Source of the DNA: Cystobasidium ongulense
Lineage: Eukaryota; Basidiomycota; Cystobasidiomycetes; Cystobasidiales; Cystobasidiaceae
Length of the DNA: 64,000 bases
NCBI GenBank assembly: GCA_022835595.1
Contig: BQUP01000009.1
Span: 496,001-560,000, forward strand
Direction: 5' to 3'
A program made the position numbers and the translations under genes. A model generated the notes under the pieces. The model ran no database searches and was not told the origin of the DNA. It saw only the letters and a list, made by a program, of their open reading frames with translations. Every line of letters begins with the position of its first letter. Position 1 is the first letter of the stretch. Positions 10,825-21,332 of the stretch are shown here, piece by piece.

Positions 10825-11225
10825 GGGCAGAGTGTTTGGCTAGATGCTGTAGGAAGCAGTGATAGTCAAGTAGACCGTCCGTCTTAGTGTCATCATGACC
10901 TGTATTATCGGTAGTACATGTTGTTGTGAAGATATCTCTCCTATACAATGATTTCTAGAAATAGAGTATGAATGTTGGACAGATAATTGGTGGCGACACC
11001 ACTGACTTCACTCGCTCATCAGTTCTGCTTCTTGCATGCCCTTCTCGGTGTATCGTAGCTACCTGGATGGCAGTACAGGAAGCCCGCCCTCTGTGCACAA
11101 GCTGTACTCTTCAGTTCGGTCGATAGCTCTGTTGCTCGACGAGGGTTTCTTTCTTTCCTGCCGAACGGCGCTGCCGCCATCCATTATCGCGAAGTGCTTG
11201 AGAGGCGCCAAGCTGTGCGAGCGTG
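10825..11225. other. Intergenic between cyclin and Ytp1-like genes
   Basis: About 400 bases holding the 3' end of the cyclin transcript and the promoter of the next gene. No coding or repeat structure is seen. Confidence 0.5.
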
Positions 11226-13475
11226 ATGATGTTTAGAGTCAAACGAACAACCACATCAAGGTCGCCGACATGCATGCAGATCAGCCTGATGCTCTTCGTC
11301 CTGCTTCAGTCAGCAAGTCTTACCCAAGCGCACGGCGGGCACGGTCACGATGCGGCTCTCATCGAGTCCCCAGCGAACCTGTCTGCACCTATCGATACTC
11401 TGCTACGACTTCACATTATCTCAGAGATGTTAATATGGGGTATCATCTTCCCAATTGGAATGGTACTTGGACTTTCTCGATCACGGTATCATGTCCCACT
11501 ACAAGTCACAGCTACGGTTATATCGATAGGTGGAATGCAACTAGCTCGTAAACATGGTGGAAGACAATTCTCGCATGCTAATCATGGGAATTTCGCACCT
11601 TGGCTGTTTTGGATAATGACAATACAAGCGGGTATTGGGATATATTTAAAAATGCATATCATGGAAGGATCAAATATTAGATGGGCAACTGTGAAGGTTC
11701 ATGGTTTATTAGGGAGATTGTTTCCAGTCATTGGATACATTCAGATGCTACTTGGAGTGATCTTGGGTCTGGTCAGCTTGTCCATCTATGTACAAGCGTA
11801 CATTAAGCTAAGACTGTTGCTTCTTTCTTTTGATAGGATATCTGCGGAGGTACCCATCTAGGTACGTCTCCTTGGCCGGGACCAGTTAACAATGGCCACA
11901 GCTGATTGCTTGCTTTTTTTCATAATTAGGACAATGCCTCGCCCACTTTATCATGGGATCTTCATTCATTGGCTATGGAATCATCATTCTCATAATGTCA
12001 ATGTACGGTGCTTCATGGCTAGAGAAGTATAACATCTCACAAGAGTTCATGGATTCGACTGTTATGTAAGCTTTGCTACACGACCCAAATCTGCTATTCG
12101 AAGCTAATCCACTTGAATTGCTTAGCATGACCTTTGGCATAGTCATCACTTTCACGATGGTAAGCATACAAGGCACGCAGACCGTCGTAGCAGAGGACTG
12201 ATTGACTTCGCTATAGCATGGATTCATCGAACCTGTGCATGGTGGGTGGTCACACAAAGTAAGCTACTTTCGGTCGGAAGGCGGTACTTCATCTGTGTCT
12301 CATCAGAGTTATTTTCCGACAGGACATGCAACATACAGCTATGGGCGTTCTATTCTGGACTGGAGGTGCTCTAGGCATGTGGTTAGGTAGGAACAGAAAG
12401 GTGAGCAACAGGACGGCTCATTCGGGAGATCTCACCTACTCATTATCGAGACCCTCTTTCACTCCAAAGCGAAACGTATGGCCTGCTCTAATTGTGGCAC
12501 TTACTGGATTCGCCATGTCTGGTCATGAGCAAGAGAATATGCTGTCAACCAATGTATGTTTGCATTCTTCGCTGTAGACATCGAGAGAGCTGACAATTCG
12601 GTTCTAGGTGCACGCCATCTTCGGCTAGTAAGCTCTCACCTTCGGTGATTTCGGACAGAGACAATCCAGCAGCTGCTAAGGACCCTTGCTCTTGTGTTCT
12701 TTGTAGCACTCTCATGGCCGCAGGTGTTTGCCGCATCATCGAGATTTGCTTCGTACTGCACGGTGCGCACGAGTCGAACGAAGCAAGCCGAAACCCAGGT
12801 CAAATGAGCGCTTTTCAACACCTTACCCCATTTCTTCTCATTGTAGGAGGGTAGGTCATCCTCTTTCAGTCCGTATCGTCCTAATATGCAAGAGCTAATT
12901 TAGCGCGTCGGGTCAGGCTGGAATTCATGTCTGCTACAGAAGAGCAACTCGCTATCATTGGCAGTATTGGCATGGATGTAAGCGAGCGAGCTTCCTGGTG
13001 GTTGTTAATGATTCCGGACTAAGTTATATTTGCCAATAAACAGCACGTCACCTATATTGTTATCATGTTCTGCATGGGTTTCGTTGTCTACTTATGGAGT
13101 AATCTGCTCATCTCGCTCTACCACAACTCTGGTCGAAATGCGCCCAAGACAGAAGATGAAGGGTCTTCTGGGCCTGGAACAAAATTCTGGCGGATGCTGG
13201 TGTCTGGCGCTACATCACACTATAGCAATGGATCCCTCGAACCAAAATTATCCGACTACAATGCTGTACCAAGTACGACACGGTCGGACGATAGTATAGA
13301 ACTTGGTGCGAGGACTATGTATGGCAGGAACTCAGCTGCACGCCCTGCTGGGCTGGCCGTCTTCGATACTGACTTGGAAGGGAGAAGTACGGAAGATTTT
13401 GGCGATGATTTTTACTGGGAACAGCATGAAATCGAGGATGATGATGACCTGAATAACAAAGAGGTCCGTCGCTAG
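11226..13475 (+). CDS. Ytp1-like multi-pass membrane protein
   Basis: Ten exons: 11226-11771, 11837-11861, 11930-12065, 12126-12159, 12217-12258, 12323-12553, 12608-12627, 12707-12850, 12917-12977 and 13044-13475, 556 residues. The N-terminus is a signal peptide ending SLTQAHGGHGHD. The DUF2427-like half carries HIISEMLIWGIIFPIGMVLG, and VHGLLGRLFPVIGYIQMLLG leads into DICGGTHLGQCLAHF. The Ytp1-like half follows (HGFIEPVHGGWSHKDMQH, FGYTLMAAGVCRIIEICFVL, GLEFMSATEEQLAII). I count about ten hydrophobic segments. The histidines inside membrane segments recall b-type heme proteins, but the family's activity is not established. The cytosolic tail of about 130 residues is acidic. Exons 2, 4 and 7 are only 25, 34 and 20 bases. 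Confidence 0.88.
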
Positions 13476-13900
13476 AACAGATGCCGTATAAACTTGGTGA
13501 GATTTGTTGCCGGCGGATTGAATCTGAAAGCCCACAGGAACTGATACCTTTGGTCTGGTTCAGGTGTATATGGCACACGGAACAGACTGTACATATGATT
13601 ATTTAGCTCGGAGCACCCGTCCACACCCGGCATCGAAAATGGAGACCTCTTATCCTTGATAGCTTTCACAAATTCTTACCAAAGCGCTCTTGCAGAAGCG
13701 CGACACTGCAGTAATACTCTATATAAATACCTTGTTGATGTACTTTGTGGAGGCAACATGATGAAGTGTAATAAACGCGAAAAGCTGTTCGACCTACTCG
13801 AATGTCCCGGCACGTGTTTGATGGCATCTTCCAGATTGCGAGGTGACAGCTTTGCCTCCAACGCACTGCACTACACTGCACAGAAGACGAGAGTAGGGCG
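13476..13900. other. Intergenic, promoter of the STRAP-type gene
   Basis: About 425 bases. Holds a TATATAAA box at 13730-13737, about 165 bases before the start at 13901. No gene seen. Confidence 0.5.
13730..13737 (+). promoter_or_regulatory. TATA box candidate
   Basis: TATATAAA on the plus strand, about 165 bases upstream of the first ATG of the WD40 gene. Spacing is plausible for a fungal core promoter; the transcription start is not known. Confidence 0.4.
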
Positions 13901-15452
13901 ATGCCGCCATTAGTATGCAGGGGACATACGAGGTATGGGATAGCTTGACTAGATCCTGCCCGCTGTTGCTCGAGCTGATTAGTGTGTGTCCTCAGGCCGC
14001 TGCCCTCACTTTCATTTTCACCACTTGATCAGGACAAGCAGCACTTCTTGCTTGTGAGCAGCTGCAAGGATGGCATACCGATGGTGAGATTGGACAGTCT
14101 TCTGGAAGAGCTGCAGAGATCGCTGCTGATGCGCTGCTCTGCTGTTCTCAGCTGCGAGATGGAGCAACAGTGAGTCAGAGCACGTACGGCCTCGTCCGGA
14201 AGAAGAGGGAAGCTATCTGGGCGGCGTATAGGCTCTAGTAGCAGAGGTAGTGCTGTCGCTGACAGTGGTATTGCATCACCTACCTGCTCTGCCTTACTTC
14301 TCAGGGCGACTGGCTTGGTAGGTGCCACTCTAGGCAATGATCGCTCTTTGTAGACAAAAGCTAATGGCATTTCTATTACATTGCGAACCTTCTCAGGCAG
14401 CTTTATAGGTCACAAAGGATGCTGTTGGGATATCAAGCTCAGCAGTACAGGTCATCGAGCAATCAGCGGTTCGGCTGACTTCAGCGCCAAAGTCTGGGAC
14501 GCGACGGATGGAAGCTGTTTGCTTACTCTTCCTCACAATCACATCGTCAAGTCTGTGGACCTGAATGGAGATGGAACGAAAGGTGTTACTGGTGGCTACG
14601 AAAAGAAACTTCGCCTATGGGATATTAAAACTCTTCTTGAGCAGCAACAATCGACTGCAGAGGAACAATCACAACAGAATGGCGATTCGAGTACCACAAC
14701 AACGCCGAAAGCTTCTTCTTCTTCAACTCAGCCAACAGCACTACCTTCAAAAGAATTCTTACGCGATGATGGATCTCCAGCGCATGATGGCAATATCAAG
14801 TCTGTCATTTGGGATGAAGCGAACAATCAAGTCATCTCAGCAGGCGAAGACAAAGCTATCCGCTTTTGGGATCCAGAAACACTGAAATGTGTACACACAA
14901 TAAATACAGAGGAACCTATAACAAGCCTGGAGAGGAATCATGACGAGAAACATTCGATTTCGTTAACTCATGGCAACACAGTCGAGTTCATTGACCCAGC
15001 AACGTAAGCTTGGGTAAATACTGCTGCACAGAGCTTCGCTGACAGTGCTCTCTATTCCGATCCTGCTACCAGCCGGAAAGTCTATCTATCTTTCAAGCTG
15101 GCATACCCGCCATCGACGGCTTCGATACATCCCATATGGAAAGATCGCTTCGTCACAGGTAGCAGTGCGGATGGATGGGTACGAGTGCACAGCGCAAGTA
15201 CGGGAGAAGAACTTGAGGTGTACAAAGGTCATCACGGTCCTGTTCATGCTATCTCATATGTAAGCGACTTTGTGTGTTCGGTGTTTTCCCGCTAAGAGTT
15301 ATGCTGATACTGCCTGGCCACTCGCACAGTCGCCGGATGGAGAGCTGTACGCATCTGGATCAGAAGATGGCACGATCCGCCTCTGGCAGACCACGCCTAA
15401 AACTTACGGCCTATGGAAGTACGATGGAGAGGCAAGCTCGGTGACGAATTGA
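13901..15452 (+). CDS. STRAP/Unrip-type WD40 repeat protein
   Basis: Seven exons: 13901-13932, 13996-14083, 14152-14169, 14305-14317, 14397-15003, 15073-15259 and 15330-15452, 355 residues. The start MPPLVCRGHTRPLPSLSFSP and then SSCKDGIPMLRDGATGDWLG and SFIGHKGCCWDIKLS follow the serine-threonine kinase receptor-associated protein pattern closely. Further WD blades are SADFSAKVWDATDGSC, GYEKKLRLWDIKTL, GEDKAIRFWDPETL and GSEDGTIRLWQTT. In animals STRAP is part of the SMN complex and a kinase scaffold; in fungi a general WD40 scaffold role is the safe statement. A Ser/Thr/Gln-rich insertion of about 35 residues interrupts blade 3 to 4. Exon 4 is a 13-base micro-exon that supplies the GDWL of the conserved motif. 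Confidence 0.9.
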
Positions 15453-15736
15453 GCGCAGGGAAGGACTCCGCACTTGCTTCTTGTAGTGTAGTTGTGAAAA
15501 TGATCGAAAGGAAAAGAAATAAAAAGTACGGCCGCAGTTCAGTACCTGTACGCTATCACCATTGAAGACTCTACGAACATCGAGAGGCTGTGAAGCTGAG
15601 ACCCCGAAGTGAGAGCGTTTGAAGACCATCTATCAGTTCCTGAGGATGCAATCACCGTTGCCACATTCAATGAGGTCGAATTCTGCCCGAGAAGCCGGCT
15701 TGTGCCTTTTCCTCTGAGCGATGCAGACTGCCTTCA

Positions 15737-17576
15737 ATGACCACTTCTAAGCTCCCTCCTTTGCCCGTAGAACTACAACCAGTCTCCAGCAAGCCTCTTG
15801 CGCCTGTATCGCAAGCTTTACCGGAGAGTCTGGCGGTCGATCCTTCGGAGGAGGGTCACGTTTATGCTGCCAGTGAGGATGGCTCTTCCACCCCCGCTCG
15901 CGGTCTCAATAGTGCAGCCCTTCCTCCGGTCGACAGCGGACCAGCTTTCATCTTCCTGGCAGCTGCTACTGTGCTTGAGTGAGTTTCGTCGACGATTGGG
16001 CTTCTATCTTTCCCGATCATGTGCTTATAGTGCTGTCTATCATCATCTGCGTATTAGACTTCTAGCTTGGGGATTTGGGTACGCTATATGCTAATGTCAA
16101 TGGATTTCACTGATTACCGACGGTTTGCATCATGGTAGTCTGGCTGTTGGTGTCTTTCATCAATATTGGAGTTCTGTGCTATTTCCGGAAGAAAGCGCAG
16201 CTTCTCAACTTACTATCGCTGCAACCTTGCAGACTGGTCTAACGTGAGCGTCAAAGCCACCTCGTTTTGACGATAAGCTAAACGTTGAGCCTGCTCCTCG
16301 TCTCCTTGTTTCCTCATTCCTCAATTTCTCATCTCCTAATCTCCTCAGCTATGCTGTCACTATTTTCGTTGGCCCGCTATCCACGCGGTACCGCGAATAC
16401 CGCGTCTACATACAATACACCGGACTAGCACTCGCAGTGCTAGGTATCCTCTTGTCAGGCTTTGCGACTAAGCCGTGGCATTTGATCATCACCTCCGGCA
16501 TTATCTACCCGATTGGAGCGACCATCATGTGGATGCCTATTGCGACACTCACTTTTGAGTGGTTTGTGAAACGCCGAGGCCTTAGTACAGGTATTCTGTT
16601 TGCAGGAACGGGCCTTGGAGGTGCTATTTTCCCTATTGTCATGCAAACGCTGCTAGATAAATACAGTTACAAGGCAGCATCAGTCTCACTCGTAAGTTTG
16701 GACTGCTTCGGTATGCGCACAACTCTTCGAGAGCCGCTAATCATTTGGATTTCAGGCATTAGGCTATGGTCTTATTGGAGCATCAGCTATCCCTTTTATC
16801 AAAGAACGCCTGCCAATTATCAGGAAGCGCTCTGCGGAGTATCAACGTGCGCCACCAGTGTCGTGGTCTTTCCTCAAGACAAGCGCCTTCTACGCTTTCC
16901 TCCTTGGAGGTGCCGTCTTCTCGCTTGGAGTTACTCTACCTGGTATTTATATGCCATCGTATGCTGTTGATCTGGGATATTCAAAGACACTGGGATCAGC
17001 TTTAGTGACGATTATGAACGGTGAGATTAAAGCCTTTTTCGACTAGGATTCGGTTCTGACTTTCACCCTCACAGCGTCTTCCATCTTCGGCAAGCTGTTT
17101 ATAGGTATGCTGAGCGATCGCGTGTCTCTGCGGACTACTATCCTGCTCTCAGCAGTTGGAGGTGCATTGTCCTGTTTCTTCCTCTTCGGATTTTCGACTT
17201 CCCTACCGACCCTCGTTATCTTCGTCATTGCATGGGGTCTGACTGGCTTGGGATATACATCAATCATCACTCGAACGGTGACATATATCTCTAAAGACGA
17301 TCCTCACACGCCAATGGTCATCTTTTCAATTTTCACGTTCAGTCAGGGAGTAGCTATGATTTCTTCTGGTCCCATTGCGAGTGCGCTACTGCAGTCCACT
17401 GTGACCAGATTGAGGTTCGGATATGGTGTGGAAAATTATGTGAGTGACGGAGATGATATTACAGTGTACTGCAGCTGAAATGTTAAATTTATCTTCAGGG
17501 TCCGCTCATTCTCTGGACCGGAGGCGTAGCGGCAGCCGGCGGCATCATAGGAGCGTGCTACCGTCGACCGCAGTAA
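15737..17576 (+). CDS. Monocarboxylate-transporter-type MFS carrier
   Basis: Seven exons: 15737-15978, 16058-16078, 16139-16243, 16349-16691, 16756-17020, 17075-17439 and 17499-17576, 472 residues. After a 65-residue cytosolic lead, the first membrane segment (PAFIFLAAATVLE) runs over a 21-base exon into LLAWGFGLAVGVFHQYW, a fungal MCT signature. WFVKRRGLSTGILFAGTGLGG is the typical loop and start of segment 5. KLFIGMLSDRVSLRTT is the MFS motif after segment 8. About 12 segments fit. Fungal members include the riboflavin carrier Mch5 and carriers of unknown substrate; the sequence alone does not fix the substrate. It lies directly upstream of two flavin-dependent ferric reductases on the same strand, which makes riboflavin an attractive but unproven cargo. 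Confidence 0.88.
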
Positions 17577-17973
17577 GGCGTGGAGCTCATGGAATGGACT
17601 CTACAGCCGCCAATCAGTCGGCTATGGTAGAAGCTTTTGATGTTGTAGTCGTGCTCCGTATGTAGAAAATGGAGCGACCGATGTTGTGGACGGTTTGCTT
17701 TCAGAGTGGATTACTACAACTAATGTAAAACCCAACCTTTCTACGAGGCCATGACATAGAAGTAGTTACCTGCAACGAGCAGAAGAGTCCAAAAGGCGGA
17801 TATCGGTTTCTTGCTATTCGCATGATCGAGAAAAGGTGTGACAGGAACAATTGGCTTCCAAGGCTGCAACCTTCTGCACCGGCTTAATCGTCGCCTCGAG
17901 TGCGTGTTGTTGGACTTGAAGAATCGCTCTTTGTGAACAGGCGGACCTTCGCCATCTTCTACCCAGGCGTGCG
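17577..17973. other. Intergenic upstream of ferric reductase copy 1
   Basis: About 400 bases. I see no GATAA/TTATC pair here, unlike the region before copy 2. No other structure. Confidence 0.45.
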
Positions 17974-20025
17974 ATGGCCATGCTTCATCCTCGCAGTGGC
18001 CACAGCGCCCTCACCGAGGCTGAAATGCAAGAGACCTTGAGAGATCCATACGCTTCATCGCCCAAGTACGCTTGGATCACAGCAGCAGTGTTAGGGTGTG
18101 TTATTGCAGTCTTCGGACTGGCGAACGTATCATACCTGGTCCGACGACGATACCCAGCTCTTTTCGCCAATTCTTGGTATGCGAGGAAGAAGACCGCGCT
18201 CTGGAGATATCTTGCTTCGAAGCAACAACGCGTCAAAGCTGGCAGAGTCTTTCACTTCCCTGTTCTCGGTGCTGGATTAGTCATGCTGGCGTTCTTCCTG
18301 TTCATGTTCGGTGAGTGCGCACAGCTCCGCCAAGCGGACTTCTGCATGCAACTATTATCGATCTCTGGTTTACGCCTTCTTGACAATAATTGCAGTATGG
18401 ACATGGTCGGTCCGGCCTTATTATTATAGCCATTGGTATGTATCCTCTCCACCGTTGGCTATTCGGGCAGGTTTCATGGCTCGTAAGTCCAGGAAGGTTC
18501 CCAAGCTTCAGAATCCCTAAGGACTCATCGTTGACCGAGAGTTCTCATAGTCGGCTGCTTCCCCTTTATCTTCGCCTTCGCATCAAAAGTGAACGCCGTA
18601 ACCTTCGTGACCGGCGTCTCGCATGAAAAACTTCAAGTATACCATCAGTATTTATCTCACCTCTTCCTCTTCCTCTCCTGGGTGCACACTATCCCGTTTT
18701 TAATTCAAGGTCTACGAGAATGGAAGCCAAATTACGACCCACCAACCAAGCAGCTCAATTACAGCATGCTCGTAGCCAAAAAACCTTACTACTGGACAGG
18801 CGTAATCATGCTAGTTCAACTATCTATACTCTGCTGGGGAAGTTTACCTTACTTTAGACGCAAGAATTACGAATTCTTCAAATGGTTTCATGTCGCCAAC
18901 GCTATCGCTTTCATTGGCTTCTTCTTCGTGCATTGCAATCGTTTGTTAGGAAGTTGGGATTACCTATACGCCACTGTAGTGGTATATGCTGCTTGCGTTG
19001 CAGTGAGGTTCGCCTATCTGTTCGTTAGGAACGGCGCGGGACTACCTAGAGCTAGATACCAGGTGCTAGAAGGCGGTATGGTCAAGCTGAGGGTCCTTTC
19101 TAATGGTGAAGAGAGCTGGAAGCCGGGCCAGCATTACTTCTTGAACTTTCCGTCATGCCAACCTCTGCAATCGTAAGTCAACAAAAGATGAAACGAGTGG
19201 CAGAAGCTAACCTTCACTTATCGGTGGCATTAGACACCCTTTTACCGTAGCCAGTCTTCCAATAGTAGGACCACACCCACACAATCGCACAGAAATGCAA
19301 CTTCTAATCCGAGAAGCAAGTGGCTTGACAGCAAAATTGGTCAAAGCTTTCTCAGCAAGAGAAAGCGACACAATTCCTGTTCTCATCGATGGTCCATACG
19401 GAGGTCTAGAAGGTGATCTGACAATATACGAACATGTCATCCTGGTCGCTGGTGGAACTGGAATCACTTTCGTGAAACCGGTCTTGGAAGATCTTCTGCA
19501 TCAAATGCAATACACTACCACCAAAACTACGACCGTAGAATTAATCTGGTCTGTCAGAACAGCGGGTGAGTGTCAACGAACAAATGCTTGAAACGAAATT
19601 GTAGACCGTACTAATTGCCCTTATGCATCTCAGAGAGCCTCAAGTGGCTGCAAGATGATCTAGAAGATCTCCAATTAAATGCGCCCAAGGGAACGGTCAA
19701 ATTGACTTTGCACGTCACTGGCGCTGCCGGTCCCTCGATGGATGAAGAGAAAAAGACAGTCGTGACGGCTGGAAGAGCAGACATATACTCCATAATCAAG
19801 CAATCTGCACAGCAGAACACGACTGTCGCTGTCGCAGGTGAGTCGACAACAGCACTTTTTGTTGAGACAGCTGCTAATCTGGGCGGCCCTTGTCTACTAG
19901 CTTGCGGTCCCACCCAGCTCATGTTCGATGTACGGAACGCAGTCGCTGATGAGCAGCGTAACATACTGCTCGGTAAGACGGACTGCAAGGAAGTCTTCTT
20001 ACACACAGAAGAGTACAGTTGGTAG
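17974..20025 (+). CDS. Ferric reductase transmembrane protein (FRE family), tandem copy 1
   Basis: Six exons: 17974-18310, 18396-18482, 18551-19172, 19234-19565, 19634-19837 and 19901-20025, 568 residues. Membrane segments start at KYAWITAAVLGCVIAVFGLA. The two heme pairs are spaced HX13H, in YHQYLSHLFLFLSWVH and FHVANAIAFIGFFFVH. The FAD site is HPFTVASLP, the NADPH site VAGGTGITF, and ACGPTQ lies near the C-terminus, which ends HTEEYSW. The protein would carry electrons from NADPH through FAD and two hemes to reduce extracellular ferric or cupric chelates. No multicopper ferroxidase or Ftr1-type permease is in the window. Exon lengths (337, 87, 622, 332, 204, 125) equal those of copy 2, so this is a recent-to-moderate tandem duplication. 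Confidence 0.93.
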
Positions 20026-21332
20026 GGTAATACGTATAGACAAGGCTAGACATAGAGGCATACTTGAGGCGATAGCCAAACAGAGCAAAGACGCTTTCAC
20101 ATTTCATGAACATTTAGATAACAGCACCCCACTCAATATCTGCATATCAGGCGCACATTTGTATTTATAGGGAGGCTTCCAATCCAATACAATCGCAACT
20201 CGCAAACTGTCCACAGACGTATGAAAGTTGCATTGCAGGCTGCATAGGCGGTGTTCGCCACTTGGTACCGCGCAGAAGCTGTGCGCCGCAACACGAACGG
20301 CATACGAGAAAACAGCAGACTGAAGCAGCCATATCGAGGCTAGAAATGAGCGATAGAAGTTCTTTGTCCTTGTGCAAAGCCTATGTGTGTCTGAGATCAT
20401 GCCTGTGCAATGGCTACCAGATGGAGAGCTCCGGCACCTTGAAGCAGGTTTCTGACTTTCTTGCATTTGTACGGATTGAGTGGGACGTTCATGGAGATGG
20501 CAAGTCGGCACGAGCGACGGTATAGCAGCAAGATGCATCGAGGAGAGTGCGGCGCTGAGTTGAAGCGGCCGTGAAGACGGACCTTGAGTCTGAGAAAATG
20601 AGCTCCACGACGCTCCTTCTGGCGACTGCGCTTGAACAGCTTCCTTGGCCCTCTCGCACCGTCGAGCAACGCTCTCCCTGGCCATGCAATACAGTCCAGT
20701 TATCGGCCCAATGTCAGGTGCAAGCTCATTGAATGCCGTCGACACTCCAGAGCCACGGGCCAGGTACAGCATCATGTCCGCAGTGCTTGAATCGCCACGG
20801 ATGTTCGGAAGTGCAACAGAAGCAGACACTACTTGCGCTGGTCGGAACAACTTGGGCAGCGTCTAAGTCGCGGATGAAGCTGCCAGTGGCCATCAGCCCT
20901 GCGGTGCTGATGAACGGGTGGCGCCCTCTCTTTACCGTAGGTGCTCAAACTGCAAGGTACTCATGGCCACCAGAGTACCTGGAGACGGACACATTGCCAG
21001 ACGCATGGAGAGAACGCGACGAAACACCCCATCCACCATGCTTGATCTAATAATATCTTCAGCCTTCCAGAGCTATTGCTCATTACTGCTCACCGACACA
21101 TCTCCGACGCTCGTCCGACGACCCTCGATAAGAGGCTAGTGATTTTTATCTGATGAGATGATCGGAGGAAGTTTTACCTGACAGATCTAGTAAGACAGGA
21201 ACGATGATTACAGAGGGTGCGAAGTCTTCAGGCCTCTTCTTCAAGCCACAGCTTTAATCTACTGGACCACCTTGAACCAAGAATCGCTATTTCTCAACTT
21301 CGCCACCTTCCGCCATATTCAAAGGGCGCGTT
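20026..21332. other. Spacer between the tandem ferric reductase genes
   Basis: About 1.3 kb. The longest frame is on the minus strand (20850-20104, 248 codons) but it starts at a TTG and has no recognisable domain. A stretch near 20690-20840 reads protein-like (GSGVSTAFNELAPDIGPITG). I cannot build an exon model, so no gene is called. GATA-type sites lie near the right end. Confidence 0.4.
21127..21151. promoter_or_regulatory. Pair of GATA-type sites upstream of ferric reductase copy 2
   Basis: GATAAG at 21127-21132 and TTATCT at 21146-21151, about 180-205 bases before the start at 21333. Fungal iron-uptake genes are commonly repressed by GATA factors of the Urbs1/SreA type, whose sites contain GATAA. 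Six-base sites arise often by chance, so this is only suggestive. Confidence 0.3.
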
